Both the position numbers and the translations under genes were made by a program. A model generated the notes under the pieces. The model saw only the letters and a program-made list of their open reading frames with translations, was not told the DNA's origin and made no database searches. From contig KQ964274.1 of NCBI GenBank assembly GCA_001566295.1, forward strand, positions 117,088 through 181,087: a stretch of 64,000 bases of DNA, written 5' to 3'. This stretch comes from Microdochium bolleyi (taxonomy: Eukaryota; Ascomycota; Sordariomycetes; Xylariales; Microdochiaceae). This document shows, piece after piece, positions 32,214 to 43,258 of the stretch (its first letter is position 1; every line of letters starts with the position of its first letter).

Positions 32214-35200
32214 TTACGACATGGGTATGTCGAGATTTGCTAGGCTGACATCGTTTCCGTTGATGCCGAAGAATTGGAACCTGTTCCCGCGTGTTAGCAA
32301 CATCTTGAATCTCAGATTGTCGAGTATTGACTCACCAGTCTTCTACGTTCAGTGTTGACGGCGCAGGCTGGCCACTCGTAGATCCGGTACTCCAACTATC
32401 GCTAGGACTCTGCCCGTCTGGTGGGAAGTCGCCACCGCTGTTCTTCCACGCGCTGGCACCATTGCTGTTGCTCCCGTTACCGTTGTGGCCCGAGCCTTGC
32501 TGCGTATGAGCGAAGCCCCCAAGCCCTGGATGCATGTTGAGGTTAGCTAAAGCCTGGTGTGGGCTCATGGATTTACCGTGACCTGTCCCTTGGAATTGTT
32601 CTGGATGGTGAGTTCGCTCCTGTGGCGAAGACATACCGGTCTGCATCTGGGATAGGAAGTTCGGATCCATGCCGGAGTTCTGGCCAGGGCCTCCTTGCTG
32701 TATAGGAATATGTGAGCTTTCCGGGAACAGCTGGTCCGGCTGGAAGTTCTCCCACGTCGACTGTGACAGGTTCGGTGAGTTTCGAGTGACTAAGTACAGG
32801 TCTGGTGGCGTGGCAGGAACGGAAAAGGACGGGTTGAAAGGAGTGGCAGGTCTTGTGTGAGGACGACTGTTCGTGCCCCCCATGAAAGCGTCTCCAGGTC
32901 TCGTATGCGGTGATTGCAGAGGCGGGCCCATATGCTGCGGCTCACCCCGCGGTGTCTGCGGTCGTGACCTTTCGTATGACTCTTGATGTATAGGAGTGGT
33001 GACGCTGAAGTCGATCGCCATCTCATCGTACTTTCGCTTCGCTGCTTCTTGCCGAGATTGCTGTGTGGCGTCTGCCTGAGCAAAGCTGTGTTGATTCCGC
33101 TTGTGATGCTTTCCGGCAGCTTTTTGCAGCCTCTCTTCCAGCACCTTGTTCCCAAGAATTGATTCGAATAGAGTGTATACCATCTTGCCGACAAGCCACA
33201 CACGAGACACCTCGCGGAGCGCATCCATGCATATGCGGATTCTTTCCTGTGTGACTTGCTGGATTGATGGGACGGGCGATCGCATCTGGTAGACGTGCAT
33301 AATCAATGCTGAGAACAAGCTGTACACAATGAAAGCTGGGCAGTAACGCAGCTGATCATGAGCGGAGAGATGCTCGATTAGCGAGGTCACCATACCAGCT
33401 GCCTGGAAGGCGATATTCCGAGAGGGGTATGACGCCTCATCGAAACCTCGACTGGTCGGGTTGCTGCTGCTCGGGGGCATGTGTGCTCTGTGAAGGAGAC
33501 AGAGGGTGGTGTAATAGTTCGCATGCAGCAGAGCGCTCCAAAAATGATGTCGTGGCATTTCCCAGTAGACGATCTTGGGGCAGTTCTGCAGCCAGTCCGC
33601 AAGCGCCATGTCGCTGTGAGTAAGATCGATTGCGTTCTGACGCCGCCCTTTGGAAGCCACCGAGTACTGTTGGGAGAGCACCAGGCCCATGATCTCGCAG
33701 AGTTTGACGTATTGTAGGAAGAACTGGACGTGTACCGGGTCCGGAGCAAAGCCACTGCCTTGATCGTGCTCATCTTCGATGAAATCGTCCTCGGTGACCA
33801 TTTCGACATCTGAATCGTCCAGGTTGATGTTGCAGGGCCGACCGAGAGCCACTGCGACTGAGCGGTCACGTGTGAACAATGTCCACCAGACGCGCTTCCA
33901 TAAACGCTTGTCCGCTTTGCTCAGCTGTGAGTTCTCTACACTTCGGTGCATTCCTGATCCCTGAGCGACAATGGTAGCGACTCTTGTCCAATAAAAGACA
34001 TTTTTGGTCACGTCCTCCGGGCCTTCCCAGTACCATCCCATCAGGAGGACTGACTGGACGATTGTGATGCGGTCATCCTCATAACTTGCATCATATAGGG
34101 CTTTAGCCCTCTTGTAGAACGTGAGAGCAGCTGGCGTGGTTGAGCCAGTGGCGTCCATCAACTGAGGGTTGGTACAAACCCGTGACCCAGCCAACAGCAC
34201 CGCCTGCAGAAGCAGCAGAGATGGCGGGTTCTTGGCATCTCGATACTGGCGCATGAATCGGCTCTTGTTGATCACTGGCACGATGGGATGAACCCACTTG
34301 AAGTAGGCATCGATGAGTTCATCGCAGAGTGCTCTTGGGGGTAGTAAAAATGCGCCACGCTGGTGTAGAATGTCAATCTCGATGTTGTCGAGCTCCGTGA
34401 GCCTCGCTCTCGATCCACGGACGTTTTCGGGCAAGGGATAGTGCACGACGTCTGAAGTGCCGAGGCGATCGTTCACGAGCAAGGTCATGTTTGACGACTC
34501 TCCAAGGAACGCAACTCGACCAGCCTCAGTGATGGGCGCGCGTGTGAACTTTGGCTTCATGACCAGATTGACGAACGTGTCATTGTCGACTTCCTCCTTC
34601 CGAGCCTGAGCATCGGTCAAGGCTGTCGCAGGCGTGCCCTCAACCGTGTGATACACGATCGGTCTCGCCTGGAAAGTATTGCTTGACCCTGCAGGCGGTG
34701 TTTGCTGAGGAGGAGGCGCTGCCTGCTGCATTTGCGGCGGCTGATGCGCCGGTGGCTGTGGTTCATCGCCCACATCTCCGCGTTCACTGTGACTTGGTGT
34801 CAATTCGCTGGAGCTGCATGGGAGGTTTGGGAGATCAAACCTGTCAGAGTCTTTCTGCGCATTGGCTTGAGCCTTCTTGCGTTTGGGCTGCGGGATCTTG
34901 CATTCAATCTGGAACGCGACACAGTTCGTGCACGGAACACCAAGGCTCGCGGCATCGCACCGGACCTGTAGATGGCGAAGGTGAGTTCTTGGTCAGACAT
35001 GACATGTGCAATGCAATGTATGGACAAATTGAGGCATGGAGTTTGGCAGCTGTTAAAGCTCGAGGCCGCGTGGATACAAGCTGTAGCCAGACGGGGGTTA
35101 TTTCCATACCTTTCTTGCGTGGCATGTCTAGATAGAGTTGCATGTCAGTATGTGTTTTGTCTTGAGCGAATACGCGAGCAGGCACGGGTGATGCCGCGGG

Positions 35201-35707
35201 AGAAGTGGACACCATGCTGGTGCCTCGGCACGATTGTGTTGCGTGCAGCTAGCTGCCCCACGATAAAAGGAAGCCACAACCTCCTTCATGTGTTGCCTGC
35301 CTTGCGCCAAGTGTAGGGTGCAGAAGATTCTCAAAAGGTTGAGTACATACCTCGCAAGCTCTCGATGCTCGTTGTCTTGACGTCGAGTGCTTGTGTCAGT
35401 ACAACATGCTTCGATCACCTGCATTGCGCCCCTGGGCCGCCAATACGGAAGCGGGGGGAGCAGCGCACCTTCGAAAGCTCATGTGGTTTTGCGCCGCAAG
35501 AGCAGCAGCTGCTGCTGCATCGCCATCTAGTGGTTGTCCATTGCCGCCTACGCTGTTGCTGAAACTGCTTCCGTTCGGTGAGCCGCTTGGTCCCAGACTC
35601 GCGTTGTGACCGCCGTTGGTCACGCTGGAAGGGGTCGGGCCCTGCGACGGAGACTTCGAGTTCTGTTGGAGTGGAGAGGAGTCGTTCGGCCTGACCTCCA
35701 TGTCCAT
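32214..35707 (-). CDS. farA: FarA/CTF1-type Zn2Cys6 transcription factor
   Basis: Binuclear zinc-cluster regulator resembling Aspergillus FarA and Fusarium cutinase transcription factor 1 beta, which activate fatty-acid catabolism and cutin-responsive genes. Exons 35707-35469, 35375-35351 (25 nt), 35127-35110 (18 nt), 34965-32336 and 32280-32214 give 992 residues. The cluster ligands are C87, C90, C97, C106, C109 and C116; introns fall after E88 and K94, so the 18-nt exon alone encodes TCHARK. A basic linker (QPKRKKAQANAQK) follows. The fungal-specific transcription factor domain covers about 300-700, with YFKWVHPIVPVINKSRF and RVWWTLFTRDRSVAVALGRP. The Q/S/P-rich C-terminus ends, through the last intron, in FQFFGINGNDVSLANLD. 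The N-terminal 70 residues are Ser/Gly/Asn-rich. The very short exons explain why simple ORF calling would lose the DNA-binding domain. Confidence 0.9.
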
Positions 35708-38660
35708 GTTTCGCTACAAAGCCACGAGGGCGCGCACGGCTTTGGTGTTTCTTTTGGATGTGAGATCACGGGAGGCTGTCGTCTGGTGCTGTCTTCTCCG
35801 CAGCCAGGCTGGGTGTGTCGTCGGGGCGGAGGGCGCAAGAGTCGCGTGTGGAATCCGAACTGGGTGTGCACAACTTGCGATCGCGCGAGCAGGCGCCTGC
35901 GTGTGCGTGTGTGTGCGAGAGCTCGATCTGGGCAATATCGCAGGAGGACTTCTCCGGCGTGAAGGGAGTCTCGAGAGGATGTTTCTGTGTTCTGTAGGCT
36001 GGAGGCGTGGGAAGGTTGGATGCGGGGGGTGAGACTTTCAAGGTTGTGCAGTGCCGTGCCTTGGGAGACGGGGACCTTTCAAGCCTGTCGAGCCGCCTGG
36101 GACGAGCCAGCAGTTCGTGGTCAGTGGGTTTCGCAGTGGTGTTGTGGCCTGGACGTGCTGGAGGGCTGGCGGTCGCCCCGGGGTGCCCAAGTGGGTGATC
36201 AACTGGCGCTACCACCCAACCACACTAAACGGTCAGCACGGAGAAACGCGCGGGCTCCTTCCTGCCCGTCCGTGTCCTCTCTTCACGGGGGGAAAGTGCG
36301 GACAGAACTTGAAAGCTGGTTGCAAAGCCAGACTCGAACAAGATCAACAGCGCGCTTGTTGTCTGTCACGGGACTACATGCCCTCTTCCTCTGTGGGAAG
36401 TGCAATTGTGCTGCCTGAATGAAGGTGAGTCTTCGGGCGCCTGATCGAGTGGAATGAGGCAGGGGCGGGGCCAAATTGTCTTTGTGGTTCGTCCTCTCAC
36501 AGTCCGTGTTACTCCTATGTCTGGCTTCCAGATTGTGCCGGCGCGATGGGAGTAGCTCTGCAGTTCACGAGGTCCGGCTTGTTCTTTCTCCCAATGCGAC
36601 CTCGAGCGGAAGAGAAAGACGAGCAGGAGGAGCGTACAGATGCCTCATACGAGCCAAAGAGTGAGGACTGGCCGCGCGATGTGGTTGGAGCAGCAGGGCG
36701 GGCGGTTTTGTAATGCTAGGATCCTAAGCCGTGCCGTCCGGGCGCCCGCCAGCCATCCCGGTCCCTGATGGACAGGGGCTCTTTTGCGGGGGATCCTGAG
36801 GAGGGGAAGTCGGGCAACCTAAAAGAGAAAGCTGGGAGAACTCGAGCCGGAGTGGCCACGAAAGCTCCAGTCCAGGACAAGTCGAGGCGATCATGGGTTT
36901 GCAGGTTCAATCAATAGCTCGCTTCAGGGGTGCTTCGGGAGTACATGTGGTCAGAAGCGATGACGTCTAGCTGGTTCAGGGAGCTACTTGCATGGCCGTG
37001 AACAACATTCGGTACGTGACCAATTCAGTAGCTTTGTGGTTATGAGGGGATGTTCAATGTTCCAATATCGCTCAGCTCCCGAGTCCTTGACGGCCCTCCG
37101 TCTGGCACGGTCGTCATCGGAGCAACCTGTTCGGTCACTAGATGTCGCTCATGAAAGCACATGCCTGTCAAGTGGGCTGGGCTGCGTGATGGAGGGTATG
37201 GCGTGGTTCGCGTAGTACCCTGTACTGCAAACATTCTCGCAAACATGTGAGAATGGGGATCTGCACAGCAGCCTTCCCAACTAGCAAGATCTAATGTGAC
37301 AAATGTGACATAGATGTACCTGACAGGTCACCTATGCACCGTCCACACTCGACACTGGTGCGGTGTTGGAAACATTGGCTCTGTCCTGTACTCGGAGGCA
37401 GCTTGCATGTGGTCCTCTGCCCTTCCGCAAGTCGTCCGGCGAAGCCATCAAAGTGAGACGAGCATGGAACTCTGTTCCCGGTCACGAGGCGAAAAGCTGT
37501 AGGTCCTCCAGCTGTCGAGGTAGTGGATACCGCTCGTTGTTTCCTCGCAAAGTCGGTGCGAAACTGCCCTACCGTCCGAGCCCAATGCATCTGACCGCAT
37601 AGTGACCTATTCTTGGCTTGGTGGAAGGTTGTGCAGGCAGGGTAAAATAACATCCCGTGTTGGAACAAGAGCCGCAGTCAAGAAAGACATCACATTGGAG
37701 GCGGGGCAGCTTTCTCCACGGTGCTGGCGAGCCGAGGCACTTCTCCATTGGGAATAGCTCCTGAATCGCACTGCATTGTGTCGGGGTAGGCCATACCAAG
37801 TACAATTGTCCGGTGTCGAGGGAACTCGCAATAGTCCAGCGCGCGATGAAAGCTTCAAGAGATTGAGACGCTCTCGCGTCACACATGAGTAGATGTAGAC
37901 TGTCTCGGGAGTTTGTTGAAACAAGAGATTGGGATGTTGCATCAAGCTCAAACTCAAGAGCGAATTGGCAATCAGCGGGTGGCCCGGCTGGACGCAATCT
38001 CTGAACCGAGAGATCATACATCAAATGAACGCCAGAACAGACGTCGAAAGGTGCGCGTGAAAATCTCAGGGAGTATTTAGGCTATTCGGCATGTGCTCGC
38101 CAATTTAAGCATGTCAGAATGCATACGCACGTGCCCCAGGTAGTGCTGAAGGAGCCGCAAGGATATCATGCGACTCGGCCGAGTGGACATTGATCCCCTC
38201 TGGGACGGCAGAGGATGTCCGGTTACAGCATCGAGCCTGATGCCTTCGACGGAATCGATAGCCGTTGGCTGCCACACAGAGTCCAGAACAATCTTCTGTT
38301 CCAGGAAGGCATTATCCCAGCTAGAAAGATCAAGCTATGCGAATGACCTCGATTTGCGAGCCGAGAAGCCAGAGTTCTGCCCAGCATCAGAATGAGTCGC
38401 TCTTAAGCGGGATACTGTCTAAGCAAGCCATGCATAGTCCAGACGCACTTCACTCATATCTGTTGATTCAACAAAATGATAATAAAACCCACAACCTTGC
38501 AGGTATTGCTTTCACAAATCCGAACCAAGACTAAATATCGGGGGGAAAAGCCTGTTTGGGTGACCTAATACTCGGTTTCTAGAATTTAAAGGCACAAACG
38601 ACATGTTCTCGCTCTAAGATGCCATAGAAATTATCTCGATGTGAAGTGTACCATATCATC
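35708..38660. other. Long (about 3 kb) non-coding region upstream of farA
   Basis: The region has many overlapping short frames and no recognised protein. Its right part should contain the 3' flank of the NECAP gene and the rest is presumably farA promoter and leader. A 150-codon minus-strand ORF from ATG 38021 down to 37569 is the only one that looks mildly protein-like; it matches no family I know and overlaps another open frame on the same strand. Confidence 0.5.
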
Positions 38661-39434
38661 CTAAGAAAATTCGCCGAATTTGCCATCGTCAAATCCTAAC
38701 TCGGTTGCCGCCTTTTGTTTTGCGTCCCTTACACTCTGCGCACTTGGCGGTGGTGGCAAGAGACCTCCAGACTTCGGTGCAGAACCGGACGGGGGCGGCG
38801 GTAAAGAGAACGAAGAAAGGCCGCCTCCCGACGAGGTCGAGGATGTTGAGGTATCAGCCTTCCGCCTCGAAAACCTTCCAGGCAGGTTCACGGTGATTGT
38901 CTCTCCCTCCTTAAGACTCAGGTCGCGCTTCTCTTCACTGTCGGTCCTGGAAACACCCGGTTTCTGCGGCGGGCCCGTCTCGAGGCCCAGGCTCTTGCGT
39001 GCCTCCTGCAACGAGACGCTAAAGTCGAACGCCTCAGGCCTCTCCTCGAAACCAATGCCCAGAGTTGCTTTCCTGCCTTGCTCGTCCTGTACGCGGAGAG
39101 CAAAGAAGCGCGAGCTGTCAGAGACATTCTCGACAATAGCCTGAGTTGTGTAGGGCGCGGCAGCGAAGAGCTGGCCCGTCTTGGAATCCTCTAGGACGAT
39201 GTCTGTCTTCATCTTCTCCTCTCCGTTGGGCTGGGTAACTGATGTCTCGATGATGCGTAGCCGTGATGTGAAGATCTGCCGCTGGGGATCCACCGTCCAG
39301 CCGGCAGCAACATGGCCCTTGCCGGGCACAATGGGCGGGATGTTGTAGACGTGAACAGAATTCGCAATAAAGAGCACCCTCTGGATCGCATCAGAGCCAA
39401 GCGAACGGCCCGTCGCCGGATCGAGCGTGTCCAT
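38661..39434 (-). CDS. NECAP-like adaptin-ear-binding endocytosis protein
   Basis: PHear-domain protein of the NECAP family, which binds AP-2 and other clathrin-adaptor appendages in endocytosis. Single exon, 257 residues. The PHear domain (about residues 10-165) shows QRVLFIANSVHVYNIPP, GHVAAGWTVD, LRIIETS, LFAAAPYT and SSRFFALRVQDEQGRKATLG, then GIGFEERPEAFDFSVSLQEA. The C-terminal tail is Pro/Gly/Ser-rich (SFSLPPPPSGSAPKSGGLLP) and ends in LGFDDGKFGEFS, where the FGEF element resembles an acidic-phenylalanine adaptor-binding motif. The start is the ATG of MDTLDPATGRS; the frame is open upstream but without ATG. It is divergent from mrp51 across 471 bp. Confidence 0.9.
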   Translation of the reverse strand: MDTLDPATGRSLGSDAIQRVLFIANSVHVYNIPPIVPGKGHVAAGWTVDPQRQIFTSRLRIIETSVTQPNGEEKMKTDIVLEDSKTGQLFAAAPYTTQAIVENVSDSSRFFALRVQDEQGRKATLGIGFEERPEAFDFSVSLQEARKSLGLETGPPQKPGVSRTDSEEKRDLSLKEGETITVNLPGRFSRRKADTSTSSTSSGGGLSSFSLPPPPSGSAPKSGGLLPPPPSAQSVRDAKQKAATELGFDDGKFGEFS

Positions 39435-39905
39435 TCTGTGGTGACGTGCTTGCAAATGGTCCTTGATTCTGAAGGCAACGGACAGCAAAGTGCTGCTCGG
39501 TCTTTGGTGATGATTCTGGCCCCTTGGACGTACTTATCGTTGCCAATCAACAGCCAAGATCGCTGACCACGTGCGGATGGTGTATAAATCACGAATGAAC
39601 AAGCTGTCGCCTAAACATCAAACGCCCTCCATGGAACTGTAGGGGTTCGAGAACGTGGGGTCCCGTCAGGGGTCGTGCCTCGGACTTGCAGCAGGGTCCG
39701 CCTCAAGCTTGGACTTTGGAAGTGAGATGGTGCCGGGTAGGCCATGAGAGTGTCAAACACGGTTCCGACGACATGGCTCCACATTTGGTGTTGCTCCATG
39801 CCGCAAATTTCCTGGGGAGCTTAAGGCTGAGTTCGACGACATTCGCGCCCACGGTCAGATCGACAAGAGTGACAACGAGCTCGACAGCGAGCTCGCATCG
39901 CCACG
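39435..39905. promoter_or_regulatory. Divergent region NECAP / mrp51
   Basis: 471 bp between divergent start codons. No specific site identified. Confidence 0.5.
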
Positions 39906-41303
39906 ATGACGACTCCAGCCGTTTCCCCAGGAGCTGCGCTCCTGAGAGCGTCGCGCATGTTCTCCATCCCGACGGCGCTCTCCTCACCACCCGGCGACTG
40001 GTCGACAGCAACAAAGCATCACTCCGACACGGCAACCAAGCACTTCCCGACGCGCCTCTCCGTCACCACGACGCAAGCATCACGAGCTAATGGTGATTGG
40101 GGTTTCAAGCGGTCCTTCCCCTCCAAGACGACATCGAAGCAGACAATCCCCTTGATTCGGGTCAACCAGGTCGATGCTATCGAGCAAGTCACAGACTTCA
40201 ACTCGGCGTCCGATCACTCGATCACGCTGCACAAGTTTCAGGAGATGAACATGGCCGTCACCACACCGCCTGCGAGCAAGGCGAGTGTGTACGAAAACTA
40301 CACGAAGCCTGTATCGGTTTTCGAGGAGGACAGTGACATTACCGCCTTCGAGCCTGGGCAAGAGACCACGAGCGAGAACAAGCGCTGGCGATTCAATGGA
40401 CCATGGTTGGCCGGTATGGCGGATGGCGATTTTGAGCACTACTTGACGAAGGTCGTCCGCAACAAGCGATCGGACTTCCGCACCTATCTTAAGCAACACA
40501 TGGCCAAGGAGCAGGCGGCCGACAAGCGAAAAGCCGCGCTTGAGGCTGGGCAGGACGACGCATCTGTCGCCGAGGTCTCGCCAGAGGCTATCACGGACGA
40601 GCTCTACACGGAAAACCTGAGAAGGTTGCGCGCTGATCGCATCGAGCTCTACAGACTCATCAGCCGATTTCTGGATCTTGCGCCAGTCTCGATCGAAGCT
40701 GAAACACAGAGCATCGGATCCATGGCCCACAACGTCAGTCGCGAGTTCCGCCAGACGGGCCCTTACAGTGTACATGGCCCGCCTATCACACACCCTTCTG
40801 CCGGTCTGTCATACCTTCGGACTCGCAACTTCCAGGAGAATCACCCGCTATATGGACCTCAGCGGGAGCATGCTCCAGTGAAGAGCAGAGTTCTACACCC
40901 GCGCCATCCCGCGAGTGGCATCTTCAACCCTATGGTCGGCACTGGCGGTTTTGTTGCGCAGACCTCCAGTGGCGACACTGCGACAGGCAACAGACGTTCC
41001 GGTCACAAGGGCCTGGAGGAGTTCGACCTGTCGACGCCAGGGGGCGCAAAGAAATACTTTGGGCTCAGATCAGCTACTGTCGACTCGAATGGACGCATCA
41101 ATCTCGCAGTCGATGACAGTGGACCCCAGGCTGTCCTTGTGCAGAAGGAGAAGCTCGGCGAGGCGGCTGTATGGAACTCGTCAAGCAAGCCATCAGAGAC
41201 TAGTTCGAGCTCAAAGCCTCGAAACTCGGCACGGCCTGCAGGCACAATCCGGGCATTCGGAAACAGCAAGAGCTATGGTCTCAGCCGTGAACGGAATCTT
41301 TAG
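39906..41303 (+). CDS. mrp51: Mitochondrial small-subunit ribosomal protein Mrp51 (bS1m)
   Basis: Component of the mitochondrial 37S ribosomal subunit involved in initiation on mitochondrial mRNAs. Single exon, 465 residues. The N-terminus (MTTPAVSPGAALLRASRMFS) is basic and hydroxylated with few acids, as in a mitochondrial presequence. Family blocks include NGDWGFKRSFPSKTTSKQTI and IRVNQVDAIEQVTDFNSASD, then LHKFQEMNM, LSYLRTRNFQENHPLYGPQ and PVKSRVLHPR. The C-terminal third is Ser/Lys-rich. It is followed on the same strand by the cytosolic ribosomal protein eS17, which is a separate transcription unit. Confidence 0.92.
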   Translation: MTTPAVSPGAALLRASRMFSIPTALSSPPGDWSTATKHHSDTATKHFPTRLSVTTTQASRANGDWGFKRSFPSKTTSKQTIPLIRVNQVDAIEQVTDFNSASDHSITLHKFQEMNMAVTTPPASKASVYENYTKPVSVFEEDSDITAFEPGQETTSENKRWRFNGPWLAGMADGDFEHYLTKVVRNKRSDFRTYLKQHMAKEQAADKRKAALEAGQDDASVAEVSPEAITDELYTENLRRLRADRIELYRLISRFLDLAPVSIEAETQSIGSMAHNVSREFRQTGPYSVHGPPITHPSAGLSYLRTRNFQENHPLYGPQREHAPVKSRVLHPRHPASGIFNPMVGTGGFVAQTSSGDTATGNRRSGHKGLEEFDLSTPGGAKKYFGLRSATVDSNGRINLAVDDSGPQAVLVQKEKLGEAAVWNSSSKPSETSSSSKPRNSARPAGTIRAFGNSKSYGLSRERNL

Positions 41304-41899
41304 GGTCCGTCCGTCATGATGGCTGCCTGTGATAAGGAATCAACGTCTTGTACAACATTGTTAGGATAACGATGAAGAATAAATCTGTCCGGAATAGACT
41401 GGGTCCCTAACGCTCTATGACAAAGTTGGTGATCAGAAATCGATCCACAAAAGGTGATGCACCTGCAGTTTTGCACTCTAGAGCAGAACGATCTTGATGA
41501 TAATGGAGACTGATGCTGTTCAACCTTGCATTTCTGAACGAATCCATTGTCATGACGTTGCATCCGATCCTCATCACTAGACTGATGGTCAATGAGTTAT
41601 CGATAAGCTCTTTCCTCGCCAGGTGCACGAGCCAACTCTTGCATGGAGTTGGTCTCCCTCAAGCAACCAATGGCGAGTGGGAAGATCAGAAAGTGGCCCA
41701 CTCCACAGCGATGGGCTCCGCGCACAAATGCAAATCTGAATTGCTGGACAATTTCGGGCGGGTCTCCTGCACCACCGCCGCTCCAGGATACTCGCGACAG
41801 GAGCTGACCTGGGAGACTTTTGCAACAATCCGACTTCTCGACGACGACTAACCACCACCAACCCGCCACCCCAGCAAACCCCAGACAACCACCGACAAG
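41304..41899. other. Intergenic upstream of eS17
   Basis: Contains the eS17 promoter and a pyrimidine/CA-rich leader (ACCACCACCAACC style) just before the start codon, common in fungal ribosomal-protein genes. Confidence 0.55.
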
Positions 41900-42535
41900 A
41901 TGGGCAGAGTTCGCACCAAGACCGTCAAGAAGTCCGCCAAGGTCATCATTGAGCGGTACTACCCCAAGCTCACCTTGGACTTCGAGACCAACAAGCGTGT
42001 CTGCGATGAGATCGCCATCATCGCCTCCAAGCGCCTGCGCAACAAGGTCAGCACTTTTCTCCACGGTCCTCGTCGCCTCCCTGCTTTCAGCGTCAGGACG
42101 AAAGATTGGCCCGGTCACAAAAGCGAAACGGAATACTAACTGCGAGTGTCTTTGCGATTAACAGATTGCCGGCTACACCACCCACTTGATGAAGCGTATT
42201 CAGCGTGGTCCCGTCCGTGGTATCTCCTTCAAGCTTCAGGAGGAGGAGAGAGAGCGCAAGGATCAATACGTTCCCGAGGTCTCTGCTCTCGACTTCACCC
42301 AGAACTCTGAGAGCGGTCAGCTCGACATTGATGTCGAGACCAAGGACCTCCTCAAGCACCTTGGCGTATGTTCAACCCCCCCTCCCCCAACCAGCCATCC
42401 GCCAAAAAGTCTCGTCGATCACTAACGTTCTTCTCTTTACAGTTTGACAACGTCCCCGTCAACGTCATCCCCGTCACCCAGGCCCAGACCATCGAGCGAC
42501 CCCGCCGCTTCAACGACCGCCCTGCGCGCAACTAA
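41900..42535 (+). CDS. rps17: 40S ribosomal protein eS17
   Basis: Cytosolic small-subunit protein of the head/beak region. Exons 41900-42046, 42165-42365 and 42443-42535 give 146 residues. The N-terminus MGRVRTKTVKKSAKVIIERY, LDFETNKRVCDEIAII and MKRIQRGPVRGISFKLQEEE are essentially invariant family blocks. DQYVPEVSALD and FDNVPVNVIPVTQ follow. Codon use is strongly C-ending, as expected of a highly expressed gene. Intron 1 (118 nt) has a clear TACTAAC branch site 28 nt before the acceptor. I found no obvious snoRNA in either intron. Confidence 0.97.
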
Positions 42536-43258
42536 GCGACAGACCCAAACGCATGACGAGGAAGAAGGAACAACAAAAAGGGTGGGCTCGGAACTGGTTG
42601 GGTTGATTTACAGACACTTTTCGCATTTTCAGCATGACATGATATACTCTCTAGGGCTTTTACGGCGTCTGGTTGTGTAAGTGCCCATCGACCTTTTCCG
42701 ACACTACACGTCTTAGTCACTACCATTCAGACAAGACGGTGCGGAAGAACAAGAAGAAAAAAAGATCATTTTCCCCACCCAAGGTGTCCCTGACTCTTCT
42801 GGCCTTGTGCTGGAGACGACGGTTGATTGCCAATATTCATCCTCCCCCTCCTTGCCGAAAGTGAATGTGGCTTACTGTTGTACATTCAGTGGCAATGATC
42901 GCTCTACGGGCTGTATTAGTCTTGTACGTTGAGTCGTCAGCCGCTTATGCTCGTGAAGTGAACGTTTTGTCTCATTCCTGTTGTTCAAGACAGCCCTGGG
43001 GGCCGCTGCAGGAAAGGTACGCAACTTGCGAAACATTGCGATACTACTTGCACAGCCCACGTGTCATTCTTAAGCGTCCGCAAACATGTGCCTTTCGTAA
43101 CACGGGACTGTTCTTTATTTCACAACTCCGAATCAGGCAAAGTAAATTCCACCGGAGTACCGAACAATCTTTTGTAGCTGAGTGAAGCTCAGCCTCTTTG
43201 TTCGTTCGAGATTCACCATGGCTTGCTTAGGGCGCTATGCTCGCGCCGGGGCTAGAAT
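42536..43258. other. Intergenic between convergent genes
   Basis: The 3' flanks of eS17 and rtr1. No gene recognised. Confidence 0.6.

Noticed and set aside
34814..34840. Apparent 27-nt intron in farA exon 4
   Set aside because: Too short for splicing, and the sequence reads through in frame without a stop, joining the linker to the rest of the protein.
37569..38021. 150-codon minus-strand ORF upstream of farA
   Set aside because: Begins with a proper ATG and has moderate complexity, but I recognise no homologue and another frame overlaps it; not enough support to call a gene.
42047..42164. Possible snoRNA in eS17 intron 1
   Set aside because: No C/D or H/ACA box arrangement found; the intron has only a normal branch site and acceptor.
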